Shown: positions 16,625-26,129, numbered from the stretch's first letter. The stretch: DNA of 64,000 bases from Rhizobium sp. JAB6 (GCF_003024605.1 NZ_PYJQ01000009.1:310001-374000), one strand, 5' to 3'. Notes: generated by a model from the sequence alone, not told the origin. Made by a program: numbers and translations.

Positions 16625-16970
16625 TTGCCGGTCTTCGGGCCGGCTATGGCGATAAATGAGCGGTGTAATAAACCTATTGGACCCGGGGGCGGTACCCGGC
16701 GCCTCCACCAAAAACCGGCCGGCAGAACTTGCGGCAGACCGGCTTTTGATGGGGGCGAAACAGGATCGACAAGGGTGTAAAGATCGACTTTTCGCTCGGC
16801 ATTGTACCGCCGTTATCGGGCTAAAATTGTAGTTGCAAACGACAACTATGCGGAAGCTCGTCTCGCTGCTTAATCGCGGTGTGACACTTCAAATAAAGTC
16901 CTAAGGGGTCGCACTCTTAGGCGGGGTTCGAAGGCACCTGGCAACAGAAGCCTTCACCTTCTTCTCCAGT
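16625..16970 (+). ncRNA. ssrA: Circularly permuted, two-piece tmRNA
   Basis: The acceptor piece comes first and ends in GCGCCTCCACCA at 16710. About 40 bases are then removed, and the coding piece begins GGGGGCGAAACAGGATCGAC at 16751. GGGGGCG pairs with CGCCTCC with a G-U third pair, the identity element for alanyl-tRNA synthetase. The tag frame at 16835-16873 reads ANDNYAEARLAA then stop, ending in the LAA degron recognised by ClpXP. tmRNA rescues ribosomes stalled on broken mRNAs and tags the product for proteolysis. Outer ends are approximate (within about 20 bases). The adaptor gene sspB follows directly. Confidence 0.95.
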
Positions 16971-17076
16971 GCTATATTATAGATCGACATGCGGTGACTC
17001 GCGCATAGGGCTTTTCCGGCGGCGTTCAGCGTGGCATAAGCCTATAAAAAACATGGCCAACGAAAGACAGGAAAGC

Positions 17077-17586
17077 ATGGGGCAGGATCATATCCGCTAC
17101 GACATTTTGGCACAGGACGCCCTGCGAGGAGTAATCCGCAAGGTGCTGACCGAGGTCGCCGCTACAGGCCGCCTGCCCGGCGACCACCATTTCTTTATCA
17201 CTTTTCTGACCGGCGCTCCCGGTGTGCGCATTTCGCAGCACCTGAAGGCGAAGTATCCCGAGCAGATGACCATCGTGATCCAGCACCAGTTCTGGGATCT
17301 GAAGATCAGCGAAAGCCAATTCGAGATCGGCCTCTCCTTCTCCGACGTTCCGGAAAAGCTGGTCGTCCCCTTCAACGCCATCCGCGGCTTCTACGATCCC
17401 TCCGTCAATTTCGAGCTGGAATTCGACGTGCCTCTGGCCGACGAGGAAGAAGAAACCTCCAGCGAAATCACGGCCTATCCGGTGCCGGTCGAAGGCGGGG
17501 AAGCGCCTGCGGCTGCAGCCAAGGAAGGTGAGGAAAAGAAGCCCGGATCCGTCGTCTCTCTCGACGCATTCCGCAAGAAGCAGTAG
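17077..17586 (+). CDS. sspB: SspB-type ClpXP adaptor
   Basis: The 169-residue protein has the alphaproteobacterial SspB fold: LPGDHHFFITFLTGAPGVRIS, MTIVIQHQFWDLKISESQFEIGLSF and VPFNAIRGFYDPSVNFELEF. It ends in an acidic linker and a short basic tail (VVSLDAFRKKQ) that probably docks on ClpX. SspB binds the ssrA tag and delivers tagged proteins to ClpXP. ATG 17077 has AGGAAA upstream; ATG 17053 lacks a site. The gene encoding its ligand, the tmRNA, lies immediately upstream on the same strand. Confidence 0.92.
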   Translation: MGQDHIRYDILAQDALRGVIRKVLTEVAATGRLPGDHHFFITFLTGAPGVRISQHLKAKYPEQMTIVIQHQFWDLKISESQFEIGLSFSDVPEKLVVPFNAIRGFYDPSVNFELEFDVPLADEEEETSSEITAYPVPVEGGEAPAAAAKEGEEKKPGSVVSLDAFRKKQ

Positions 17587-17641
17587 GCATTACAAGGGGA
17601 GCATTCGCTTCCCTTTTTCATTCGGCAATGGGAAAAGATCG

Positions 17642-17836
17642 ATGAGCGCCGAAATCGTCAATCTGCGCCAGTTTCGCAAGAAGCAGGCCCGTTCGGACAA
17701 GGAAAAACAGGCGGAGCAGAACCGCATTGCCTTCGGACGAACCAAGGCCGAGAAGAAGCTGACGGCAACACTTAACGAAAAGGCCGCAAAGGCGCACGAG
17801 GCCGGCCGAATCGAAACCGGGAAGACGGAAGACTAA
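17642..17836 (+). CDS. Small DUF4169-like protein, 64 aa
   Basis: The protein starts MSAEIVNLRQFRKKQARSD and is almost entirely charged, with Lys, Glu, Arg and Ala. It is probably one long helix. The VNLRQFRKKQ segment resembles the tail of the preceding SspB (SLDAFRKKQ), which may indicate a shared binding partner. It follows sspB by 55 bp on the same strand and precedes an RHH gene, an arrangement found in rhizobia. The function is unknown. Confidence 0.75.
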   Translation: MSAEIVNLRQFRKKQARSDKEKQAEQNRIAFGRTKAEKKLTATLNEKAAKAHEAGRIETGKTED

Positions 17837-17940
17837 TTTCGGCCTCACGATAAAAAACTTCAGAAATCAGTTGCTTGCTTCCGCATTTTGAATCACCTTC
17901 AGAAATATCCCACCATTTCCGATTTTTGATCGATCCGCTG

Positions 17941-18153
17941 ATGATCCGTAAACATTCCGCGACGCTGCATGGCCATCGCACGAGCTTTTCCCTTGAAGAT
18001 GCCTTCTGGACAGAACTGAAGGCTATCGCCAATGCGCGCGGCACGTCGCTCGCAGCACTGATCTCCGAGATCGACGACGGCCGCGAAGCCGGCAGCAATC
18101 TCTCCTCCGCACTCCGGCTCTACGTCCTTAAATGGTTGAAGGATCGCAACTGA
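17941..18153 (+). CDS. Ribbon-helix-helix protein, 70 aa
   Basis: The protein reads MIRKHSATLHGHRTSFSLED and continues with AFWTELKAIANARGTSLAALISEID. This is the RHH_4 pattern: one DNA-binding strand followed by two helices. Such small proteins act as dimers on DNA, but no target is known. ATG 17941 fits the family; the longer frame from 17875 adds unrelated residues. It is the last gene of the sspB group and faces asmA, with two small hairpins between them. Confidence 0.78.
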   Translation: MIRKHSATLHGHRTSFSLEDAFWTELKAIANARGTSLAALISEIDDGREAGSNLSSALRLYVLKWLKDRN

Positions 18154-18168
18154 ATGGTTGCAGAGGAA

Positions 18169-18187
18169 CTCACGGTTACATCGTGAG
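18169..18187. terminator. Hairpin between convergent RHH gene and asmA
   Basis: CTCACG (18169-18174) pairs with CGTGAG (18182-18187). A second perfect stem, TTGCCCA (18223-18229) with TGGGCAA (18236-18242), overlaps the asmA stop codon. Neither has a long U-run, so termination here is tentative. Confidence 0.4.
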
Positions 18188-18231
18188 CGCGCTTCACTTA
18201 TCGGATGTGGGTCGGTTCGCAATTGCCCAGC

Positions 18232-21200
18232 TTATTGGGCAACTCCCGGCAGTTCGTTGAAGTTCAAAGGTGCCGTCGTCTGCGGAACCGGCGGATGCTG
18301 AGCTTCGGCTCGGGCTCGCGCGTCGGCCGCCGCCTTGGCTTTGGCCGCCTCATCCGTCGCCTGCTTGGCGCGCGCCTCTTCCTCTGCCTGTTTCTGAACA
18401 GCGGCCTGCTGGGCTAGATTGCGTAACCGTTCTTCTTCCGCACGGCGCTGCTGCTCGATGGCCGCCTCGCGCTGGCGTTGGGCTTCGCGCATGGCGGCCA
18501 CATACTTATAGAGCGCCACCTCACGCCGCAGCCGTTGCTTTTCAAGCACATTGGCCTGCAGGCGCTCCACCCGCCGGCGCTCGCGCTCGAATGCGCGAAC
18601 CGACAGGAAGCTGGTGATATCTGTGACATCCATCGTCCGGCCGGGCGCGGAAAGCGGTCCGGCGAAATCGAGTCGCAGGGCCGGCTCCGCCCCGCTCTGC
18701 GCTTCAGCGCCGGCGTTGAAGTCGACACCGAGAGACCCGCGCATACGCTCATCCGGCAGGCTGATTTCGGCATTGCCCGAAAGCTTTGCCAGATCGTTGC
18801 TGGCGGCAATGTTGGTCGCCCGCGCGACGCCGGTGGAGATATTGAAGGGTATGGCCGTTGCCGGAAGGACCGCTTCACCATTGTTGAGCAGCGTCTGCAC
18901 GATCGGCAACACCTTGGCGGCGGTGATATCGCCCTGAATCTGGTCCGTCGCCGAAAGCAACGGCGGCAGGACGGAGCAATTGAGGCCCCGCACATGCGTC
19001 TCGCCGAGCTTGATTTCGCCCGAGCCGCTGGCATTGGCGGCAAGATCGGCAATGCTCTTGCCGCTCGCTTCGGCATTCATTGCGAGGCCGAAGCGGCCGG
19101 TGGCAAGCGGGGCTCCATCGCGCTGCCAGGCGACGGCCGCAAGATCGCCATTGGCGAGGCTGAGCTTCATCTGCAGGAGGCCGGTGCCATCTGAATTGGC
19201 GAACATCGCGCTGCCGGCCAGCGTGCCGCCATTCCAGTCGCCCGTCAGATCGTTCAGCCTCAACTCCTCGCCTTTATAGGCCGCATTGGCGGTGAAATTC
19301 GAAATAGGACCGAAGATGCCGGGCCATACCTGCTTTGCCGAAAGCTTGACGCCGATGTCCATGCCGCTGAAGGCCGGAAGGCCGAGCTTGTCCTTGTTGA
19401 GCGCGCCCGTTTTCGGATCGCTCATCGGCCCATAGATCGCCTCCGCGAGCCATTCGAGATCCAGCTTGTCGAGCGCCAGCTCGCCCGATGCCTTCAAATT
19501 CGGAGCTTTCCGGTCGACGGTCAACGTACCGGACACATTGTTGTCCGCAAACAGCCCTTTCATATCCGAAAATACGATCTTGTCCGGATTCAGCGCGGCA
19601 TTGGTCTGGAACTTGAGCGGCAAGCCGGCGCCCATTTGCGGAATGCCGATGCCGTTCATCACGAAATAAGGATCGATGTCAGCGCTCTCGAGCGACAGCG
19701 CTATGTTGCCGTTGAGGAAGGTGGCGGGACGGACATCCACCTTGCCGTTTGCGGTGAACGACGTCTTGTCGGTGGCAAATGTCAGCGCGGCATCGGCCGG
19801 ATCGCTCCCGCTTGCCGATACTTTTAGCGTCAGACGGCCATTGGCATCGGCTTCGACGGGCAAAGGATCGAGACCGGCCTGGCCGAACAGGATCGACGTC
19901 ACCGAATTTTCCAGCGTTCCTTCGAGGGTCGTGGTGCCCTTGCCGCTGAAAGCCGAAAGATCCGACATGCGATAATCGAAATTGACGCGACTGCCGTTGG
20001 AAACGCCCGCAAGCGTCACCGTCAGCGCATTGTCCTGATCGCCGCCGAGCGTCACTGCGCCGCGAAGCGCCGTGTTTCCATACCAGGCGGCATTGCGCAC
20101 CAGCCGGTCCATGACGGGATGGTGCGGCAGATGCTGGCGCAGCATTTCGAAGAACGGCCCGGGATCGGCAGCCTTGACGGTAATCTCGCCCGATCCCTTG
20201 TAGTCGGAAGGCGAACCGTCGGCGCGGCCGGTTGCGGTGATCTCGGCGCCGGCGACATTGTGTACCAAAAGCTTGTCGAGCGTCAGAGCGCCATCGGCAA
20301 TGGAGAAGGACGTATCGACATTATCGGCCGGCACGCCGAAGGCCATGAATTTTCCGGCCTGCAGATGCGCCGTGATCCGATGATCGAAGAGGGATTCCCC
20401 GCTATCCTGGCCTGTGAAGAGCCCGGTCAGTGCCCTCAGCGCGTCGAGGTCGAGAGCATCGCCGGTCAAATCGACGGCGAGCTTCGGCGGGACCTTATCC
20501 GTTCCGCTCTGGCGATCGATGCGGCCTTTCAGCGTGGCTGAGCCGATTGCGATCTCCAGGCTCTCGAAACGCTGCTCGTCATGCTTCAGGCTGACATCGG
20601 CGGAGAAGCCGGCCTGACGCAGCTGGCGTATCGCCGGATCGACGGACCCGACAAGCCACGACGCCAATCCCGAAGGCTGGTTGGAGGCAACGACCAGATT
20701 GCCGATGAAGTTCGGCTCGCCCATCAGCATGAGATTGCCGCGCGCTTCGACCTGGGTGCGGCCGGGCATCGTACCGATCGCGTGATCGATCTTCCATCCC
20801 GTTCCCGCCGGCTCGAGATCGAGCTGCACGTCGCGTATGGTCGTATCACCCGCCACGATCGCCGGCAGCCGGAAGGTCGCCTTGCCGGGGACCTGCGGCA
20901 CCGGGATTTCAGCCGCAATCGCAACCAGATTGTTGAGGCGCTGACGCGCCGAGACTGCCGGGTTACGATTGGTCTTGCCGTTGGAACCCTTGTTGTTGCC
21001 GAGGCGGTTGACGTCGATCTGCTGTCCGTCGGCCGTCAGCAGGAATTCCGGCTTCGAGCCCGTATCCAGCGTCGCCTCGCCGGTAACGACATAAGGATCG
21101 TCATCGGCGCCGACTTCAAGCCGATATTCCGGAACGCGAATGCGGTCATTCGTCAGCTCGAAACGACCCTTGATGCGCGGTTGCGCCTTCTGATCGTTAG

Positions 21201-21954
21201 AATCGCGCGTCTGCTTGTCGTTGACGCCGGCCGTGAAGGAGCCCATGTAATCGGGCTTGCTGTCGACGAGTTTAAGCTCGCCATCGAGATCGACGTTAAG
21301 CGGATGGCGATCCGGCATCAGTCGCGTGCGGACACGCAGGACGCCGTTGTCGTCAGGCTGGCTGCTGGAAATCGTGAAATTGCCGTGTTCGCTGTCGAGA
21401 GCCGCGTCGCCCTCGATGCGCCAGGGGCCGGCAAGCGATTTCGCCGACATCTGAGCGTTCAGGCCTGTGACATGCCGGGTCCTGCCCGTCTGCTCGTCGA
21501 TGAAGAGAATATCGCCGTCTTCGACGTGAACGCTTTCGAGCACAACGGACTTAGCGGGAATTTCCGGCTGACTGCCACGCATCCAGTCGAGCGTGCCGTC
21601 CTTCAGCAGCCTCAGCCGTACCTTGGGCTTGGACACCCGCATATCGAAGATCAGCGCTTCGCCGGAAAGAAAAGGCGCGAGTTCCGCATCCATGGAGAAT
21701 TCGGCGACCTGCACCAGCGGCGTGCCATCAGCCTCCTGGCCGACACGGACATCGTGCAGCGTCACGGATGGGAACGGCAGAAGACGGGCATCGACGGTGC
21801 CGTGAACGGTCACCTTCTTGCCGATGATGCGGCTCGCCTGTTCTTCGAAATTCTTGCGAAAATCGGTCCAGTCTATGAAGAGCGGAGCAAGCAGCGCTAC
21901 GAACAGCACCACCACGAGCAATCCACCCAGAAAAACCAGGACCCTACCTAACAA
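18232..21954 (-). CDS. AsmA-family envelope protein, 1240 aa
   Basis: An N-terminal membrane helix (VLVFLGGLLVVVLFVALLAPLFI) anchors a very large periplasmic protein. LDWTDFRKNFE-type N-terminal AsmA sequence (here FIDWTDFRKNFEEQASRIIG) and KVTVHGTVDARLLPFPSVTLHDVRVG are followed by repeated beta-strand units. The AsmA_2 C-terminal domain lies near residues 950-1090. AsmA-like proteins form beta-groove bridges thought to move phospholipids toward the outer membrane. The last ~110 residues are an unusual Glu/Ala/Arg/Lys-rich coiled coil ending in a Pro-rich tail. It has no operon partner; the nearest neighbours face other ways or are far off. Confidence 0.88.
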   Translation of the reverse strand: MLGRVLVFLGGLLVVVLFVALLAPLFIDWTDFRKNFEEQASRIIGKKVTVHGTVDARLLPFPSVTLHDVRVGQEADGTPLVQVAEFSMDAELAPFLSGEALIFDMRVSKPKVRLRLLKDGTLDWMRGSQPEIPAKSVVLESVHVEDGDILFIDEQTGRTRHVTGLNAQMSAKSLAGPWRIEGDAALDSEHGNFTISSSQPDDNGVLRVRTRLMPDRHPLNVDLDGELKLVDSKPDYMGSFTAGVNDKQTRDSNDQKAQPRIKGRFELTNDRIRVPEYRLEVGADDDPYVVTGEATLDTGSKPEFLLTADGQQIDVNRLGNNKGSNGKTNRNPAVSARQRLNNLVAIAAEIPVPQVPGKATFRLPAIVAGDTTIRDVQLDLEPAGTGWKIDHAIGTMPGRTQVEARGNLMLMGEPNFIGNLVVASNQPSGLASWLVGSVDPAIRQLRQAGFSADVSLKHDEQRFESLEIAIGSATLKGRIDRQSGTDKVPPKLAVDLTGDALDLDALRALTGLFTGQDSGESLFDHRITAHLQAGKFMAFGVPADNVDTSFSIADGALTLDKLLVHNVAGAEITATGRADGSPSDYKGSGEITVKAADPGPFFEMLRQHLPHHPVMDRLVRNAAWYGNTALRGAVTLGGDQDNALTVTLAGVSNGSRVNFDYRMSDLSAFSGKGTTTLEGTLENSVTSILFGQAGLDPLPVEADANGRLTLKVSASGSDPADAALTFATDKTSFTANGKVDVRPATFLNGNIALSLESADIDPYFVMNGIGIPQMGAGLPLKFQTNAALNPDKIVFSDMKGLFADNNVSGTLTVDRKAPNLKASGELALDKLDLEWLAEAIYGPMSDPKTGALNKDKLGLPAFSGMDIGVKLSAKQVWPGIFGPISNFTANAAYKGEELRLNDLTGDWNGGTLAGSAMFANSDGTGLLQMKLSLANGDLAAVAWQRDGAPLATGRFGLAMNAEASGKSIADLAANASGSGEIKLGETHVRGLNCSVLPPLLSATDQIQGDITAAKVLPIVQTLLNNGEAVLPATAIPFNISTGVARATNIAASNDLAKLSGNAEISLPDERMRGSLGVDFNAGAEAQSGAEPALRLDFAGPLSAPGRTMDVTDITSFLSVRAFERERRRVERLQANVLEKQRLRREVALYKYVAAMREAQRQREAAIEQQRRAEEERLRNLAQQAAVQKQAEEEARAKQATDEAAKAKAAADARARAEAQHPPVPQTTAPLNFNELPGVAQ

Positions 21955-22199
21955 CGCGTATCGTCTCCAATCTTCATTCCCAACATATGCAGGCGTCGCT
22001 TGTCAGAGCGCATACGCGGCATAACTTAGACTATGCACGGTTCTACCCGATCTCCGCCTGTGACAGCAGCTCTTTTTAAGAGGTATCCCTCATCTAGCGC
22101 ATGTCAGTGGCTTTTCATGGCAAAAACCGGAAAAGTGCGGATGCAGCCTAGCGCCATTCGCGCCTGTAGCAAGCCAAGATCATGAAAATATTCCTTCTT

Positions 22200-23612
22200 T
22201 TAGTGTCTGCGGAATATTTTCCCGGGGTTGAAAATACCATCCGGGTCGAGTGACTCCTTGATTTGACGCATCAGATCGACCGCATCGCCGAGTTCCTGCT
22301 TCAAAAACGCCATCTTGCCCTGCCCTATGCCGTGCTCGCCGGTGCATGTGCCGTCCATGGCCAGCGCCCGCGCATTCAGGCGCGCGACGAATTCCTCGAC
22401 GAGGGCGATCCCTTCCGGGGTCTTGTCGTCGAACAGGACCAGCACATGGAAATTGCCATCGCCGGCATGGCCGACGATCGGCGCCAGCAGGCCATGCGCC
22501 TCGATATCGGCCTGGGTTTCCGCGACGCATTCGGCAAGCCGCGAGATCGGCACGCAGACATCGGTCGATAGCGCAGCCAGCTCCGGCGCCAGCGCGCGGC
22601 AGGCCCAATAAGCGTCGTGCCGCGCCTTCCAGAGCTTGTTGCGTTCCTCCGCATTGCTGGTCCAAAGGAATTCGCCGCCACCGCATTCGGCTGCGATCTC
22701 GGCAAATTGCGCCGACTGCAGCGCTACTGTCTCGCCGGTGCCGTGAAATTCGAGGAAAAGCGTCGGCTTCTCGTCATAGGTCAAGCCGGAATAGCGGTTG
22801 CAGGCCCGCATCTGCATGGCATCGAGGAGCTCGATGCGCGCGACGGGAACACCCATCTGGATCGTCATGATGACGGCGTCGCATGCCGCCTTGATATCCG
22901 GAAAGGAACAGGCGCCGCCTGCGATCTTCTGCGGAATGCCCTGCAGGCGCAGCGTGATCGAGGTCAGCACCCCGAGCGTGCCTTCGGCGCCGACGAAAAG
23001 CCGCGTCAAATCGTAACCGGCCGACGATTTCTTTGCGCGGCGGGCGGTGCGGATTTCCTCGCCATTGGCGGTCACCACGGTCACGGACAAGACATTGTCC
23101 TTCATCGTGCCGTAGCGCACGGCGTTCGTGCCCGATGCGCGCGTCGATGCCATGCCGCCGATCGAGGCATTGGCGCCCGGATCGATCGGGAAGAACAGAC
23201 CCGTATCGCGCAGGTACGTATTAAGCTGCTCGCGGGTGACGCCAGGCTCTACCGTGCAATCCAGATCCTCGGCATTGACTTCGAGAATGCGGTTCATGCG
23301 GCTGAAATCGATGGAAATGCCCCCCTGCGGCGCATTCACCTGCCCTTCGAGCGAAGATCCCGTGCCAAAGGGAATGACCGGAACCTTATGTTCGGCACAT
23401 GCCTTGACGACAGTCCGCACGTCCTCGCTCGTTTCGGCAAAGATCACACCGTCCGGGAGCTGCGAGGGAATATAGGTGGTGGTGTGGGCGTGCTGGGCGC
23501 GAAAACTTTCGCCGGTCTGGAAACGCTCGCCGAAGGCTTGCTTCAGAATGCCGAGAACGGCGGATATGCCAGCTTCGTTGCGTGTTCCCGCCTTTGCGTC
23601 AGCCAAAACCAT
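22200..23612 (-). CDS. FAD-linked D-lactate/glycolate dehydrogenase-type oxidoreductase
   Basis: The 470-residue protein is of the GlcD/LDHD class. It has the PCMH FAD domain (VPVIPFGTGSSLEGQVNAPQ..GISIDFSRMN, with DPGANASIGGMASTRASGTNAVRYGTM) and the C-terminal FAD-oxidase domain with VVGHAGDGNFHVLVL and GEHGIGQGKM. It oxidises a D-2-hydroxyacid, likely D-lactate, and passes electrons to a carrier. The absence of GlcE/GlcF genes nearby favours the single-subunit D-lactate dehydrogenase type over glycolate oxidase. The promoter side faces the ABC transporter operon. Confidence 0.87.
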   Translation of the reverse strand: MVLADAKAGTRNEAGISAVLGILKQAFGERFQTGESFRAQHAHTTTYIPSQLPDGVIFAETSEDVRTVVKACAEHKVPVIPFGTGSSLEGQVNAPQGGISIDFSRMNRILEVNAEDLDCTVEPGVTREQLNTYLRDTGLFFPIDPGANASIGGMASTRASGTNAVRYGTMKDNVLSVTVVTANGEEIRTARRAKKSSAGYDLTRLFVGAEGTLGVLTSITLRLQGIPQKIAGGACSFPDIKAACDAVIMTIQMGVPVARIELLDAMQMRACNRYSGLTYDEKPTLFLEFHGTGETVALQSAQFAEIAAECGGGEFLWTSNAEERNKLWKARHDAYWACRALAPELAALSTDVCVPISRLAECVAETQADIEAHGLLAPIVGHAGDGNFHVLVLFDDKTPEGIALVEEFVARLNARALAMDGTCTGEHGIGQGKMAFLKQELGDAVDLMRQIKESLDPDGIFNPGKIFRRH

Positions 23613-23943
23613 AGTCCGAATCTCCCATCGCAGTCGTCCAGAGCGTTAACCCCGGTCGGTTCTATGGGGCATTTGGGTCGGGGCTGTCCAGTGATGAAAG
23701 CGAGGCACCATCGCGCATAAGTTCAAGTTTTGTGCAGTCGGTCAAAGGGGCGCCGATCGGTTGGGCGGGAAAAGCACCGCGGCAAAACTTTGCCCATATT
23801 TTAATCAGTTTACTTCTCCAGCGATCACTGACCAATCACTTTCATCCATGCATTAACAGTGGCAACGCAGTCTTCCGTCGATTGGCATAGGTCTTGCCTT
23901 GCGCCTTTCAGCTTTCATGCAGCCACGATTGGAAGGACATTCG
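23613..23943. other. Intergenic region upstream of the ABC transporter
   Basis: This 331-bp region holds the divergent promoters. I see no convincing promoter boxes, hairpin or coding frame. Confidence 0.4.
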
Positions 23944-24738
23944 ATGAAGCGCAGACAAATGTTCATGGCACTCGGCATCGCGATGCTGGCGATGGGGTCG
24001 ATTTCCACCCTCGACGCAGCTCGGGCGGATGCTCTGAGCGACATAACCTCCCGCGGCACGCTCCGCGTCGCCGTCCCGCAGGACTTCCCGCCCTTCGGCA
24101 GCGTCGGTACGGACATGGCGCCCATGGGCTATGACATCGATATAGCCAATCTGATCGGCGAAAAGCTCGGCGTGAAAACGGAACTTGTTCCTGTCACCAG
24201 CGCCAACCGCATTCCCTATCTGCAGACGAACAAGGTCGATCTGGTGATCTCGAGCCTGGGCAAGAATCCGGATCGCGAAAAGGTCATCGATTTCTCCGAA
24301 GCCTATGCGCCCTTCTTCAACGGCGTCTTCGGTCCCGGTGATGTCGCCACAGCAAAGCCCGAAGACCTATCCGGCAAGACGATCGGTGTCACCCGCGGCG
24401 CGATCGAGGATCTGGCCCTGACCAAGGTCGCGCCGCAGGATGCGACCATCAAGCGCTACGAGGACAATAACGGCACCATCTCCGCCTTCCTGTCCGGGCA
24501 GGTCCAGCTGGTTGCGACCGGCAATGTCGTCGCGGCGGCGATTCTCGCCAAGAACCCGCCGAAAAAGCCCGAGATGAAATTCCTCATCACCAACTCCCCC
24601 TGCTACATCGGTCTGAACAAGAACGAGCAGGCATTGCAGAAGAAGGTCAACGACATCATTGCTGCCGCCAAGGCAGACGGGACACTGAACAAGATGTCGC
24701 AAAAGTGGCTGGGCGCCGACCTGCCGGCCGGCTTCTGA
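23944..24738 (+). CDS. Amino-acid ABC transporter substrate-binding protein
   Basis: The 264-residue periplasmic protein starts MKRRQMFMALGIAMLAMGS with a signal peptide cut near ARADA. It has the SBP_bac_3 family segments GTLRVAVPQDFPPFGSVGTD, MGYDIDIANLIGEKLGVKTE and VDLVISSLGKNPDREKVIDFS. The fold binds polar amino acids; the precise ligand cannot be deduced. It is the first gene of a four-gene unit with two permeases and an ATPase. ATG 23944 is chosen because the signal peptide begins there. Confidence 0.92.
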   Translation: MKRRQMFMALGIAMLAMGSISTLDAARADALSDITSRGTLRVAVPQDFPPFGSVGTDMAPMGYDIDIANLIGEKLGVKTELVPVTSANRIPYLQTNKVDLVISSLGKNPDREKVIDFSEAYAPFFNGVFGPGDVATAKPEDLSGKTIGVTRGAIEDLALTKVAPQDATIKRYEDNNGTISAFLSGQVQLVATGNVVAAAILAKNPPKKPEMKFLITNSPCYIGLNKNEQALQKKVNDIIAAAKADGTLNKMSQKWLGADLPAGF

Positions 24739-24801
24739 TCAACGCAGGTCCGATCGTGCCGTCATTCGGCGGCCTGATCGGTCCGAGCGAGGCTTTTTCC
24801 C

Positions 24802-25473
24802 ATGCGCTATCACTTCGATTTCGGCTGGCTCGCCGAATACTATCCCACGCTGATCAAGGGCGTTCTCGTCACGGGGGAGCTGACCCTTATCGGCGCTGTG
24901 CTTGGCATTCTCCTCGGAATTGTGTGCGCCTGGGCCCGTGCCCTCGGCCCAGCCTGGCTCAAGCCCTTCGTTGCCGCCTATGTGGAGCTCATCCGCAATA
25001 CACCGTTTCTGATCCAGCTCTTCTTCATTTTTTTCGGCCTGCCCGGCATCGGCGTTCAGATGAACGAGATGACCGCCGCCAATATCGCCATGATCATCAA
25101 TCTCGGCGCCTATAGCTGCGAGATCATCCGCGCCGGCATACAGGCAACCCCGCGCGGCCAGTTCGAAGCCGGCGCCAGCCTTGCCATGACGCGGTTCGAA
25201 ACCTTCAGGCATGTCGTCCTCGTTCCGTCCCTTCAGCGCATCTGGCCGGCACTGTCATCGCAAGTCATCATCGTCATGCTCGGCTCCTCCGTCGTCTCGC
25301 AGATTGCCACCGAGGACCTGACCTTCGCGGCAAACTTCATCCAGTCGCGCTCGTTCCGGGCTTTCGAGGCCTATTTCGTGTCCACGGCGATCTATCTCGT
25401 GTTGGCAATCCTGCTTCGGCAGGTACTCGCGATCGCGGGCAAGATGATCTTTCCACGCAGGGTCCGCCAATGA
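24802..25473 (+). CDS. Amino-acid ABC transporter permease 1
   Basis: The 223-residue HisM/GlnP-type membrane protein has about five helices. Its EAA coupling loop is EAGASLAMTRFETFRHVVLVPSLQRIWPAL. It conducts the substrate across the inner membrane together with the next gene's product. Its stop overlaps the start of the second permease by four bases. Confidence 0.92.
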   Translation: MRYHFDFGWLAEYYPTLIKGVLVTGELTLIGAVLGILLGIVCAWARALGPAWLKPFVAAYVELIRNTPFLIQLFFIFFGLPGIGVQMNEMTAANIAMIINLGAYSCEIIRAGIQATPRGQFEAGASLAMTRFETFRHVVLVPSLQRIWPALSSQVIIVMLGSSVVSQIATEDLTFAANFIQSRSFRAFEAYFVSTAIYLVLAILLRQVLAIAGKMIFPRRVRQ

Positions 25474-26129
25474 TTCAGTTCACCACATGGGATATCCTGC
25501 GCGGTCTGCTGCTGGCCGCACGCTGGACGATATTGCTGTCGCTCGTATCCTTCGCCGGCGGTGCCATCGTCGGCGCAATCCTGCTCTTCCTGCGCATCGG
25601 CAAGGCCAAGGCCGGCCGCATCGCGGTCAGATATTTCGTCGAGCTGTTCCAGGGCACGCCGCTGCTGATGCAGCTCTTTCTGGCCTTCTTCGGTCTCGGG
25701 CTTTTCGGCATCGACGTGCCGGCCTGGCTCGCCGCCGGCGTCGCACTCACCCTCTGGTCGGCTGCCTTCCTGACCGAAATCTGGCGCGGCTGTGTCGAAG
25801 CCGTGGCCAAAGGCCAATGGGAGGCTTCGGCAAGTCTCGGCATGGGCTATCTGCAGCAGATGCGCTACGTCATCCTGCCCCAGGCGCTGCGCATCGCCGT
25901 GCCGCCGACGGTCGGCTTCTCCGTGCAGGTCGTCAAGGGCACGGCCCTGACCTCCATCATCGGCTTCGTCGAGCTATCGAAGGCCGGCACCGTCATCACC
26001 AACGCGACCTTCCAGCCATTCACCGTCTACGGCTTCGTCGCGCTCATCTATTTCGCCCTGTGCTGGCCGCTGTCGAAAAGCAGTCAGATCCTGGAGAGGA
26101 AGCTCAATGTCGCTCATCGAAATCACTGA
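25470..26129 (+). CDS. Amino-acid ABC transporter permease 2
   Basis: The 219-residue membrane protein is homologous to permease 1. It has the periplasmic VELFQGTPLLMQLFLAFFGL segment and the coupling loop EASASLGMGYLQQMRYVILPQALRIAVPP. The two permeases form the heterodimeric channel. The start overlaps the previous gene (ATGA), and its last 23 bases overlap the ATPase gene. Confidence 0.92.
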   Translation: MIQFTTWDILRGLLLAARWTILLSLVSFAGGAIVGAILLFLRIGKAKAGRIAVRYFVELFQGTPLLMQLFLAFFGLGLFGIDVPAWLAAGVALTLWSAAFLTEIWRGCVEAVAKGQWEASASLGMGYLQQMRYVILPQALRIAVPPTVGFSVQVVKGTALTSIIGFVELSKAGTVITNATFQPFTVYGFVALIYFALCWPLSKSSQILERKLNVAHRNH

